From Terriglobia bacterium (GTDB taxonomy: Bacteria > Acidobacteriota > Terriglobia > UBA7540), in contig DASTAW010000054.1 of NCBI GenBank assembly GCA_035712365.1, forward strand, positions 1 to 64,000: DNA of 64,000 bases, written 5' to 3'. Both the position numbers and the translations under genes were made by a program. The first letter of the stretch is position 1, and each line of letters starts with the position of its first letter. This document shows positions 1 to 8,375 of the stretch, piece after piece. The notes under the pieces are model-generated. The model had not been told where the DNA came from. It saw nothing but the letters and a program-made list of their open reading frames with translations, and did not search any database.

Positions 1-1
1 T

Positions 2-88
2 CGCAAACTGGAGCAGATTCACGCCCTGGCCGACCGACGCCTCAGCCCCAAAGCTCCAAATTCGTCTCAAAGCTCGGTTACATTTTAG
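2..88 (+). CDS. C-terminal end of a protein cut by the window edge
   Basis: An open frame enters from the left edge in frame 2 and stops at TAG 86-88. The 28 visible residues include a charged helical stretch (RKLEQIHALADRRL) and a polar tail. The family cannot be identified from this fragment. It is called coding only because the frame is open to the edge and its composition is protein-like; it could be chance. Confidence 0.4.
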   Translation, partial: RKLEQIHALADRRLSPKAPNSSQSSVTF

Positions 89-147
89 ATGGCGCGACAT
101 GTACAACCCAAAGTTACTTTCTTAAATGGCTTGATAGGGCCTGCCTG

Positions 148-251
148 GTGGCACGGCCACTCCTGGCCGTGTTCGTGCAAGCCTGCCTGTTTGGTGGCTC
201 TGCCGTCCTGGTCCCGCCCAGACGGGATCACGGGCGGAGCGCCCGTGCCAC
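148..251. repeat. Palindromic intergenic element with 9-bp inverted ends
   Basis: GTGGCACGG at 148-156 is matched by its reverse complement CCGTGCCAC at 243-251, bounding a 104-bp unit with further internal palindromes (CACGGCCACTCCTGGCCGTG and GGGCGGAGCGCCC). It is non-coding and lies in the leader region of the gene starting at 365. It looks like a REP/MITE-type mobile repeat. No second copy of this particular type was seen in the window. Confidence 0.6.
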
Positions 252-364
252 GACAGCGCCAACCCGCAGCCGAACGGTGATACAATCGCTCGGTGAAAAA
301 TGGCCCAGCCGTTTTTCCATTGCGAAGAACCAAACTCTTTCAGGTGGTGCGTTGGGGAGGGCAC

Positions 365-1753
365 ATGCGTTTCAAGATGATGAGCGCCGTGGTGGCGCTC
401 GCGTTTTCAGCGGCGCTGACGTTTGCGCAGAACCAGAATGTTGTGGTGCGTCCCAAGGAGATTGACACCGTGCTGGTGAATCCAGGCATGGGAATCCAAA
501 CGTTCCAGCGATTCAACGGCGACGCGCTGAATGCCGGGCTGCGATGGTCTGAGCGCGGCCCTACTGAAGTTCTGCAGCCGGCGGCGGAAAAGCCTGACTT
601 TCCTCAAAGCTCCATCTCCTACTGCCGGTGGTTCTGGAATGTTCTTGAGCCGCAGCAGGGTCAGTACAACTGGGGCATCATTGACTCGGCGCTCGAGCAG
701 GCGCGGTTGCACCACCAGACTCTCGCCATCCGCATGATGCCGTATGACGAGCGGGACCCGCTTCCCGAGTGGTACCTGAACTCCGGCGCCCATCGCGCCA
801 ACAAGCCCACCGACAAGGACGGCAAAATCTGGCAGCCCGACTTCACTGACCCGCTCTACCTGAAATACTGGGGAGATCTCGTAGCAGCGGCGGGCGCGCG
901 CTATGACGGCAATCCCTATCTCGAAATGGTGGACGTTTCCTCGATTGGCTACTGGGGTGAAGGTTGGAGCCATTACATGCCGGCGTTCCAATATCAGAAG
1001 GCCCTGATTGACATCTACCTCAACGCGTTCAAGCGGACTCCGCTGCTGATGAATTTTGATCAGGAGGAGGCGCTGGCTTATGGCGTCTCGCACGGAACGG
1101 GATGGCGCCTTGACTGCTGGGGCGACATGAGAACGCCGGGATGGGGCGCGATGCTCGACGTGTATCCCGAACAGGTGGTTCGCGCGGGCATTCAGAACGC
1201 CTGGGAACGAAGTCCCGTATCCCTTGAGAGCTGCGGAGTTCCGGGAAGCTGGCTCAAGCACGGATACGATTTGGACTACATCCTGCAGCAGGCGCTGCGC
1301 TGGCACGTCAGCTCGGTCAACATCAAGTCGTCAGCCATCCCTCCCGAATGGAAGAAGCAATTCGAAGAATTTGAAAAGAAAATGGGCTACCGCTTTATTC
1401 TTCGGCGCCTCGAGTATCCTAAGCAGGTCCGGCCCGGCGAGATGATGCCTGTCAACATGTGGTTTCTCAATGCCGGCGTCTCTCCCGTGTATGGGGACTA
1501 CACGCTGGCTGTCGAACTCTCTTCATCCGAGGGCAGCGCAGTGATCAAGACCTCGGCCAACGTGCGAAAGTGGCTGCCCGGCGATGCCGTGTTTGACGGG
1601 ACGCTTTTCGTTCCGCAAACTCTCGAGCCCGGCCAGTATCATTTCCGGGTGGGATTGCTCGATCCGTACACCGGGCTTCCGGCCATCAAGCTTGCCATCG
1701 AGGGTCTCCAGCCCGACGGCTGGTACGATCTGGGCACGATTGAGGTTCGCTGA
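365..1753 (+). CDS. Secreted DUF4832-type glycoside-hydrolase-like protein
   Basis: A 462-aa protein. The ATG at 365 is preferred over an in-frame codon 72 bases upstream because GGGGAGGG precedes it and it opens directly on a signal peptide (MRFKMMSAVVALAFSAALTFA). Residues about 30-340 resemble the TIM-barrel region of DUF4832 proteins, with the characteristic VNPGMGIQTF start, SSISYCRWFWNVLEP, DERDPLPEWY and DVSSIGYWGEGW. The end (about 350-462, LRRLEYPKQVRPGEMMPV onward) looks like a beta-sandwich. Such proteins resemble beta-galactosidase-type hydrolases, but the substrate is unknown; GYWGEGW supplies a candidate acidic residue. It is probably periplasmic or extracellular. The next gene follows in the same direction after a repeat element. 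Confidence 0.75.
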   Translation: MRFKMMSAVVALAFSAALTFAQNQNVVVRPKEIDTVLVNPGMGIQTFQRFNGDALNAGLRWSERGPTEVLQPAAEKPDFPQSSISYCRWFWNVLEPQQGQYNWGIIDSALEQARLHHQTLAIRMMPYDERDPLPEWYLNSGAHRANKPTDKDGKIWQPDFTDPLYLKYWGDLVAAAGARYDGNPYLEMVDVSSIGYWGEGWSHYMPAFQYQKALIDIYLNAFKRTPLLMNFDQEEALAYGVSHGTGWRLDCWGDMRTPGWGAMLDVYPEQVVRAGIQNAWERSPVSLESCGVPGSWLKHGYDLDYILQQALRWHVSSVNIKSSAIPPEWKKQFEEFEKKMGYRFILRRLEYPKQVRPGEMMPVNMWFLNAGVSPVYGDYTLAVELSSSEGSAVIKTSANVRKWLPGDAVFDGTLFVPQTLEPGQYHFRVGLLDPYTGLPAIKLAIEGLQPDGWYDLGTIEVR

Positions 1754-1809
1754 GCTGGTGTTCGAGGTATTTGCGGACCAGTGAGAGGCCGCTGGAAAAA
1801 GCCTCGCCC

Positions 1810-1911
1810 GTCATTTCGAGGACCGATGTTCTTCCTCGGCCCGAGGAATCTGCTTTGTTTGTGGGTAGAGCAAAAGCATATTCCTCTCCCGCTCTGCGGG
1901 ATCGGAATGAC
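1810..1911. repeat. Dispersed-type hairpin repeat (GTCATTTCGA...TCGGAATGAC)
   Basis: This 102-bp non-coding unit has near-perfect inverted ends (GTCATTTCGA at 1810-1819 against TCGGAATGAC at 1902-1911, 9 of 10). Inside lies a second inverted pair, GAGGAATCTGCTTTG (1843-1857) and AAAAGCATATTCCTC (1872-1886). Transcribed, it would form a long imperfect hairpin. From memory, similar GTCATTCCGA...GAGGAATCTGCTTT sequences are common between genes in Acidobacteriota. It lies just upstream of the ribosome site of the gene at 1963. Confidence 0.65.
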
Positions 1912-1962
1912 GCGGTCCGATGCATTTTCCAGCACCTGCTAACAAATTTTCGGAGGCGAACG

Positions 1963-4719
1963 ATGTCCACCGATGACTCTGGCAACAGCGGCGATGGTTT
2001 TTCACGCCGGGAGTTCCTCTATCGGGTCGGCGCCGGCGTGCCGACGCTGAGCCTGGCGGTTGAAAATGCAGCCGTCGCGCGGCCGGCCGGCAGCACGGAA
2101 CCGGCAGGCGCAGGCGACAAATTCACTCCCATTGACCTCGGCGCGCACTTCAATGCGTCGCCGCGCGATTTCGGTCCGCGCGACCGCGCCAAGGCGTTTC
2201 TGGGGGGCGAGGCTGAGAAAGACGGCCTGGTTCGCACGCCTGGCGGGAATCGCCGGCTGCAGGGAGCTCCGTTCCGCCTGGGGCCTGAGGGCGCGGACCA
2301 GAAATCCTGGGTCGGCCTCAGCACCCAGACCCGTTCCTGGACCACGCCTGCCGTCGAAATCGAACTCAACAGGAATGCCCATTACGTTTGCATGGCGTCG
2401 TTTTGCGATTGGGACCCGAACGAAACGCCGCCGCCCGGCGATGTCGCCATTGAGAACCTGGGGCAGGAACTGGCCCGCTGCGTGCTGCTCTATGAAGATG
2501 GCAGCCGGCACGAGTCGCTTATTCGACGGCGCTTTGAGACCAACTCTCCCCAGGAAGGCTGGGGGCACCTATCCGCCGCCTCTCTGCCGCCTTTCAAGGA
2601 CCGCGCCAAAACCATCCGCGATCCGCTTCGCTCGGGTCTCGGCTGGGGACCATTACAGGAGTGCCTGGGAGGCGGAGGTTCGGGGGGAGAAGGATTCGGC
2701 GACCTGTGGATATGCGCCCTGGAAAACCCTTCGCCCGAGCGCAACATCCGCAGCCTGCGGTTTGAAGCGCTGGGAGCGGACCCGCTTCTGCTGGCTGGAG
2801 TCACTCTTTATCAGCGGCCGGAGTTTCCTTTTCGCTACGAAAGGCGGTCGCTCTATCGCCTGACCCTGCCGGAGGCAACGGCCGAGGACACGGATCGCTG
2901 GAAGCTGGACGTTGATCTGGGCATCGTGATCGGAACATTTGTGCCGGCGGATTTTTCCGCGGAAGCCTGGCTGGCCTCGCCTGCCGCGGGGCTGGGCGAG
3001 TCTGCGAAACCTCCGTCCGGGGCGCGATATCTCTATGCCGAAATAGCTGCCAGCCTCGGCGCAACGCTGTCGCTCGAGGACGGCAAAAGCGGCCAGAAAT
3101 ACGAATTCGAGCTTGGCGGCGTGAAGCCCGGCGAAGAGCTTGCAGGCACGCCGGGCGGCAGCCGAATCGAACTCGTGATGCGCGAGAAGCAGTGGGTCCA
3201 CGGACGAGTGCTCGATTCCGCTACGCACAAGCCCACGCCCGTTCGCCTGGCTTTTCGTTCCAAAGAAGGGCGCTACATTCCTCCTTACGGCCATCGCGAG
3301 GACATCAACGACGGCTTTTTCCAGGATTATGGCGGCGACGTCAAGCTGATGGATACGCCATTCGCATACGTTGACGGGACATTCCTGGTGGAACTTCCCG
3401 TCGGCGAAGTTTATCTGGAGATGACCAAGGGCTTTGAGTATCAGGCAGTGCGGCAACGCCTCGAGATCAAGCCAGGCCAGCGGGAACTGACGGTGGAGAT
3501 TCCGCGCTTCACCGACCTGCGCGCCAAGGGCTGGGTGACCGCCGATACCCATACACACTTTCTTTCGCCCACCACCGCGCTGCTGGAAGCGCAGGCGGAG
3601 GGTCTGAACCTGATCAACCTGCTGGCGGCCCAGTGGGGCGCGCTGTTCACGAATGTGGGCGACCTTTCGCACGGGCCGCTGGTTTCATCTGACCGCGAGT
3701 CGATGGTGTGGGTGGGCAGCGAAAACCGGCAGCACGTGCTGGGACACCTGGCGCTTTGCGGAGTGCACGGCGCGCCAGCGTTCCCCTTTTCAGCCGACGG
3801 GCCTGACGAGGCCTTTATCGGCGATCCGCTCTGGACGAGCCTGGCCGAGTGGGCGGAGACCTGCCGCCAGCGCGGCGGCCTGGCCGTCTGCGCCCATTTC
3901 CCGTTTCCCACCGGCGAAATCGCCGCTGACATCATCCTGGGCAAGATCGACGCCGTCGAGATCTGGCCTCGCAGCGAAGTCGAGGTGCGCCCGTCGGCCA
4001 TCGAACATTACAGCACGCTCCGCTATCGCGACTGGTACCACTACCTGAATTGCGGCTTCCATGTTCCGGCGGTTGGCGGCACCGACAAGATGGGCGCCTA
4101 TATGCCCGCCGGAACCAACCGCTGTTACACCTGGATCGGGCACGATGAATTTACTTTCGCCAATTGGGCCAAAGGCGTCCGCAGCGGCAACACGTTTGTG
4201 ACCTCCGGGCCGCTGCTGCTTTTCCATGCCGATGGCCACCGGCCGGGGGAAGAGATCACGCTGGGCTCGGGAGGCGGCACGGTCGGAGTCCATGCCGACG
4301 TCCAGTCCCGTGTCCCCATTCACAAGCTGGAGGTGATTTTGAACGGCCGCGTGGTAGCCTCGCATGAAGACGCCGCCGGAGCGCGCACCATGAGCCTGAG
4401 TGAAGAAGTGAAGGTGCCGGGGCCGGGCTGGCTGGCGGCGCGCTGCTCTTCACAACTCGGGCCGACGACCGTGTGGCGATACAGGATTGCCGCGCACACC
4501 TCGCCGGTGTACGTCAGGGTGATGGGGCAGGAACTGTTTTCGGCGCCAGCAGCCGCGTATTTTATGAAGCTGATTGACTTTGCCGAAACCTACGTCAAGA
4601 CGCTTGCCATCCGGCCGGACGCCGGGCAGTATGCGAAAATTCTCGAACTCTATTCGCAGGCGCGCGAAGAACTGCACCGTCGCATGCATCAGCAAGGATT
4701 AGACCACTCGCACTCCTGA
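1963..4719 (+). CDS. Tat-exported CehA/McbA-family PHP metallohydrolase
   Basis: A 918-aa protein. The ATG at 1963 follows CGGAGG and opens on a twin-arginine signal (SRREFLYRVGAGVPTLSLAV); upstream in-frame codons fall inside the repeat element and are rejected. The first roughly 500 residues form beta-rich domains of unclear role. A metallohydrolase domain follows, with GWVTADTHTHFLSP (His530-x-His532), VCAHFPFP and the late AVGGTDKMG motif, as in CehA/McbA-type PHP-fold enzymes that cleave esters or phosphoesters using divalent metals. A beta-type C-terminal region (about 750-870) and a helical tail close the protein. It should act in the periplasm after Tat export. The natural substrate cannot be read from sequence. 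Its stop codon lies at the edge of a dispersed repeat. Confidence 0.75.
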   Translation: MSTDDSGNSGDGFSRREFLYRVGAGVPTLSLAVENAAVARPAGSTEPAGAGDKFTPIDLGAHFNASPRDFGPRDRAKAFLGGEAEKDGLVRTPGGNRRLQGAPFRLGPEGADQKSWVGLSTQTRSWTTPAVEIELNRNAHYVCMASFCDWDPNETPPPGDVAIENLGQELARCVLLYEDGSRHESLIRRRFETNSPQEGWGHLSAASLPPFKDRAKTIRDPLRSGLGWGPLQECLGGGGSGGEGFGDLWICALENPSPERNIRSLRFEALGADPLLLAGVTLYQRPEFPFRYERRSLYRLTLPEATAEDTDRWKLDVDLGIVIGTFVPADFSAEAWLASPAAGLGESAKPPSGARYLYAEIAASLGATLSLEDGKSGQKYEFELGGVKPGEELAGTPGGSRIELVMREKQWVHGRVLDSATHKPTPVRLAFRSKEGRYIPPYGHREDINDGFFQDYGGDVKLMDTPFAYVDGTFLVELPVGEVYLEMTKGFEYQAVRQRLEIKPGQRELTVEIPRFTDLRAKGWVTADTHTHFLSPTTALLEAQAEGLNLINLLAAQWGALFTNVGDLSHGPLVSSDRESMVWVGSENRQHVLGHLALCGVHGAPAFPFSADGPDEAFIGDPLWTSLAEWAETCRQRGGLAVCAHFPFPTGEIAADIILGKIDAVEIWPRSEVEVRPSAIEHYSTLRYRDWYHYLNCGFHVPAVGGTDKMGAYMPAGTNRCYTWIGHDEFTFANWAKGVRSGNTFVTSGPLLLFHADGHRPGEEITLGSGGGTVGVHADVQSRVPIHKLEVILNGRVVASHEDAAGARTMSLSEEVKVPGPGWLAARCSSQLGPTTVWRYRIAAHTSPVYVRVMGQELFSAPAAAYFMKLIDFAETYVKTLAIRPDAGQYAKILELYSQAREELHRRMHQQGLDHSHS

Positions 4720-4810
4720 GGATCGCAAAATATGGTGACAAACTCGTTTGTAGCGCCGCCGTCCCGGCGGCACTTTTCAGGGTCGGTCCCACTTGGCGGG
4801 ACCGGCGCTA
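4716..4810. repeat. Dispersed palindromic repeat, copy 1
   Basis: The unit starts at the stop codon of the preceding gene. It contains TAGCGCCG (4751-4758) and its reverse complement CGGCGCTA (4803-4810) around the palindromes GCCGCCGTCCCGGCGGC and GGTCCCACTTGGCGGGACC. About 88 bases match 43545-43635 in reverse complement with only about four differences. It is non-coding and a REP/MITE-like repeat. Confidence 0.8.
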
Positions 4811-5017
4811 TCGAAGCCCGCCATTCTATTATGCAACCGCTGTATCTACACGAACCGGCAAGTTGTAGCACATAAAACGGGAGCCCAGATGAGTTTTGAT
4901 GACTTGGAAAAATAATTATCGAGATAGCTTGATGGATTTGGACACCCTTTGTGCGGCATTAAGTTTAAGAAGCCATGAGATAATTGACCTCGTGTAATCT
5001 CTTACGGGAGCAATGCA

Positions 5018-8000
5018 ATGTTATCCAGAAAAATATCGATTGGGTTCAGCCTGGTGGTTTTACTCGCCCTGGTGCAGGCGGCACAGGCCGCCAACGTGCG
5101 GGTGTGGGAGGGGACGATCACCATTCCAACTTACCTGCTGGGGCCTGAAGACACGAACCCGCCGTTTCCGCTGGTGAATGACCACAACATCTATCCCTAC
5201 ACGGCACTGGATGATCTCACGGACAATCGCGAACCCAAAAATTATCGGGCCATCTACCTGGAAAACGAGTACCTGAAGGCCACCATCCTGCCGCAGATGG
5301 ACGGCCGAGTCTACTCGCTCTATGACAAGGTGGCCAAACGCGAAGTCTTCTACCGAAACAACGTGATCAAGTATGGAATGGTGGGCCTGCGTGGCGCGTG
5401 GATTTCAGGCGGCGTGGAATTTAATTTTCCGAACGGCCACACGACGGACACGGTGTCGCCCGTGGCCTCGCGCTTCCGCCAGAATGCCGACGGCAGCGCC
5501 ACCGTGGTGGTGGGAGACGTGGACCAGGTGAGCGGCATGCACTGGGAAGTCGCGCTGACCCTGCGGCCCGGCGTGGCGCACCTGGAGCAGCACGTCACGC
5601 TGTTCAATTCGACGCCGCTCACGGGACTTTACTGGTGGTGGGCAAACGCCGCCGTTCCGGCCCGCGATGACATGCAGTTCATCTACCCGATGCGGCTGGC
5701 CAATCCGCACTCGCACACCGAGATCTGGACTTTCCCCGTGTGGAAGGGAGTGAACTATAGTTGGTACAAAGATGTCCATCACGCCACATCGCTGTTTGGC
5801 GTAGACATCCATCGGGCGTTCTTCGGAGCCTATTACCACAACTCCGACAACGGCGTGATCCACGTGGCCGACTACCGCCAGGTGCCGGGCAAGAAAACCT
5901 GGACGTGGGGCAACGCGGGCGATGGCCAAATGTGGATCCATCTGCTGACGGACAACGACGGCCAGTATTGCGAGATCCAGTCGGGACGCTTCCAGACGCA
6001 ACTGAGCCAGGAATTCATACCGCCGCAGCAGGTCGAGTCGTGGACGGAATACTGGTATCCAGTGGCGGGGCTGGACGGCGGCTTTGTGGATGGCACGCCG
6101 CAGATGGCCATCAACGTGATCTACCCGTCATCAGATGGCGCCGGGAAGTCCGCAGTCGTGGTCGCGGTCAGCCCGGCCGTGGCTCTCGATGGAGCAAAGA
6201 TTGAAGTGAAGATGGGTTCGGACACGCTGAAGGACTTTGCACCCGTTTCGTTCGAGCCGCTGGCGACAAAAAAGTTTACCATTCCGGTTGCCGATGCCGC
6301 GGCCGCAAAGAAGCAGTTGGACGTTACCATCCTGAGCGCGGAAGGCAAAACGCTGCTCCACTGGTATGCTGGAGACCCGGTTGACGGGAATGCCAATCCC
6401 TCGGTGAAGCCCGGCGAGCAGCAGGTGAATGAAAAACCGGACAACGAATTGTCAGTGGAGGAGCTTTTCCTGCGCGGCGTAAACGACGAAAAAGAAGGCA
6501 GGCAGCTTCAGGCGACGGACATTTACAAGGAAGTGCTGAAGCGGGATTCCGGGTACGTGCCGGCGCTGCTGAAGCTGGCGGAAGAGGATTATGACGCCGC
6601 GGATTTTGCCGGCGCCGAAGCCCTGATGGCTCGAGCCCGGGCGCGCGATGCCAAGGACCCGCGGGCGGGTTACCTCTCAGGCGTGATCTACAAGGGGGCA
6701 GGGAAGACGGACCTGGCCCAGGACGCCTTCTGGACATCACTCCGGTTCGGCGGTGCAGAGGCGCCGGCGTTCGTCCAACTGGGCGAGATTGCCATTCAGC
6801 AAAAAGAATATACCGAGGCGGAAAGGCTGTTGCGCAGGGCCTTACAACATAATCCCGACGATGGCGTGGCGCTGAGTGACCTCGCGGTGGCGTTGAGGCT
6901 GGGTGGAAATTTGAAAGAAGCTTCTGAGGTGGCGAATAGGGCAGTTGAGAAGATGCCGATTCTGCCTTACGCGCTGGCCGAGCAATGGCGCGTCGAGTTG
7001 GCGCTCGGCGGCAGTGCTTCTGCCCAGCACGACGTGGTTTTTAAGAACACAGTCGGATTCCGTTCGCAGGGTTACCTGGAAGCCGGAGCGTGGTATCGGC
7101 GGCTGGGCGATCTGGCCTCCTCGGATGCTGTGTTGCGGGTGGGGACAAAAAACCTTGCGGCAAAAGACGTCTCTCCGCTGATCTACTACTACCTGGCGGC
7201 GAATGCCTGGGATGAAGGCAACGCCCAGCAGGCCTCCGCCGATGCCAATACGGCGGAGAAGGCCAACGTCGAAGCCGTTTTTCCCAACCGGCCGGAGGAT
7301 GCTCAGGTCCTGCGTGAAGTGCTGGCGCACAACTCCTCCGACGCGCACGCGAAATATTTTCTCGGAAACTTCCTCTTTGCCCACTCACGTTATTCAGAAG
7401 CCGCGGACTTATGGAAGCATGCTGAAGGCGCAGGGTTCCACTATGCGGTGCTCTACCGGAACCTTGGCGTGTACGCGATGCGGGTGCAGAATGATCCAAC
7501 CACCGCCGCCGCGTTTTATGCCAGAGCCATCAAGCAGAGCCCTGGAGATTTCCGGCTGTATGTGGACTTGGATGAGATTTACACCCAGCTCGGAAAAACG
7601 AGCGATCGCGAAAAATTGTTTGCCGGCGCCCCGGCCGAAGTCCTGGGCCATGATGCCGTGCGCGCGCGCCGAGTGCTACTGAATGTCGAAGAGCGCCGGT
7701 ACGATCAGGCCCTGGATGCGCTTAAAGGGCACAACTTCAAGCCGTGGGAGGGCGGGCGCAGCATTCGCGAGCTGTTTGTGCTGGCCAATCTGGAAAAGGG
7801 CCGCCAGGACTTCGAGGCTGGAGAATTCAAGGAGGCGGAAGACGCTTTCCGCGCCGGACTTGAATATCCCGAAAATCTGGGAGTCGGCAAGCCCGAATAT
7901 CCTCAGGATGAGGAAGCGCTCTACTGGCTGGGTCGCGCGCTCGATGAGCAGGGCCAGAAGTCCCAGGCACGCAGCGCGTGGCAACAGGCGGCCGACGAGA

Positions 8001-8293
8001 TGCGTCCGTCGGCGGATGAGAGCGAAGGGCGCGGCGGGCCGTCAAGCTTTTATGGAGCGCTGGCGCTGGTTCGCCTGGGACGCTCCGAAGAGGCCTCGCG
8101 TATTCTGGACGGACTGGCAAGCGAACCGGCGACCGGCCGGGAGTCAGCTTACGACTATTACATTGCAGGGCTGGTCAAAAACTACCGCAAGCAGGATGGC
8201 CAGGCAGCGGCGGATTTCCGTCGCGCGCTTGAGCTGAACCCAGGCTTCTGGCAGGCGCGCCTGGAACTCGAGCGCAAGAGCGACTCGGAATAG
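5018..8293 (+). CDS. Secreted DUF5107 domain plus TPR-repeat protein
   Basis: A 1091-aa protein with a signal peptide (MLSRKISIGFSLVVLLALVQAAQA). The start is supported by ACGGGAG 10 bases upstream. Residues about 25-350 match the DUF5107 region: TIPTYLLGPEDTNPPFPL, YLENEYLKATILPQMDGRVYSL, GLRGAWISGGVEFNFP and LYWWWANAAVP, a galactose-mutarotase-like beta-supersandwich expected to bind a sugar. A beta linker follows (about 370-470), then about 600 residues of tetratricopeptide-like helical pairs (for example AEALMARARARDAKDPRAGYLSGVIYKGAG is one unit region), suggesting a protein scaffold. Such proteins are secreted carbohydrate-related factors of uncertain activity. The surrounding genes for exported hydrolases agree with a role in polysaccharide use, but this is inference. 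Confidence 0.8.
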   Translation: MLSRKISIGFSLVVLLALVQAAQAANVRVWEGTITIPTYLLGPEDTNPPFPLVNDHNIYPYTALDDLTDNREPKNYRAIYLENEYLKATILPQMDGRVYSLYDKVAKREVFYRNNVIKYGMVGLRGAWISGGVEFNFPNGHTTDTVSPVASRFRQNADGSATVVVGDVDQVSGMHWEVALTLRPGVAHLEQHVTLFNSTPLTGLYWWWANAAVPARDDMQFIYPMRLANPHSHTEIWTFPVWKGVNYSWYKDVHHATSLFGVDIHRAFFGAYYHNSDNGVIHVADYRQVPGKKTWTWGNAGDGQMWIHLLTDNDGQYCEIQSGRFQTQLSQEFIPPQQVESWTEYWYPVAGLDGGFVDGTPQMAINVIYPSSDGAGKSAVVVAVSPAVALDGAKIEVKMGSDTLKDFAPVSFEPLATKKFTIPVADAAAAKKQLDVTILSAEGKTLLHWYAGDPVDGNANPSVKPGEQQVNEKPDNELSVEELFLRGVNDEKEGRQLQATDIYKEVLKRDSGYVPALLKLAEEDYDAADFAGAEALMARARARDAKDPRAGYLSGVIYKGAGKTDLAQDAFWTSLRFGGAEAPAFVQLGEIAIQQKEYTEAERLLRRALQHNPDDGVALSDLAVALRLGGNLKEASEVANRAVEKMPILPYALAEQWRVELALGGSASAQHDVVFKNTVGFRSQGYLEAGAWYRRLGDLASSDAVLRVGTKNLAAKDVSPLIYYYLAANAWDEGNAQQASADANTAEKANVEAVFPNRPEDAQVLREVLAHNSSDAHAKYFLGNFLFAHSRYSEAADLWKHAEGAGFHYAVLYRNLGVYAMRVQNDPTTAAAFYARAIKQSPGDFRLYVDLDEIYTQLGKTSDREKLFAGAPAEVLGHDAVRARRVLLNVEERRYDQALDALKGHNFKPWEGGRSIRELFVLANLEKGRQDFEAGEFKEAEDAFRAGLEYPENLGVGKPEYPQDEEALYWLGRALDEQGQKSQARSAWQQAADEMRPSADESEGRGGPSSFYGALALVRLGRSEEASRILDGLASEPATGRESAYDYYIAGLVKNYRKQDGQAAADFRRALELNPGFWQARLELERKSDSE

Positions 8294-8375
8294 ATCAAAA
8301 TAACGTGCTTGGTTTCACGCGAACTTGTGCCGATAGCTATTAGCCGCGGGCGTGATTGCTTTTCGAGGGGACACC

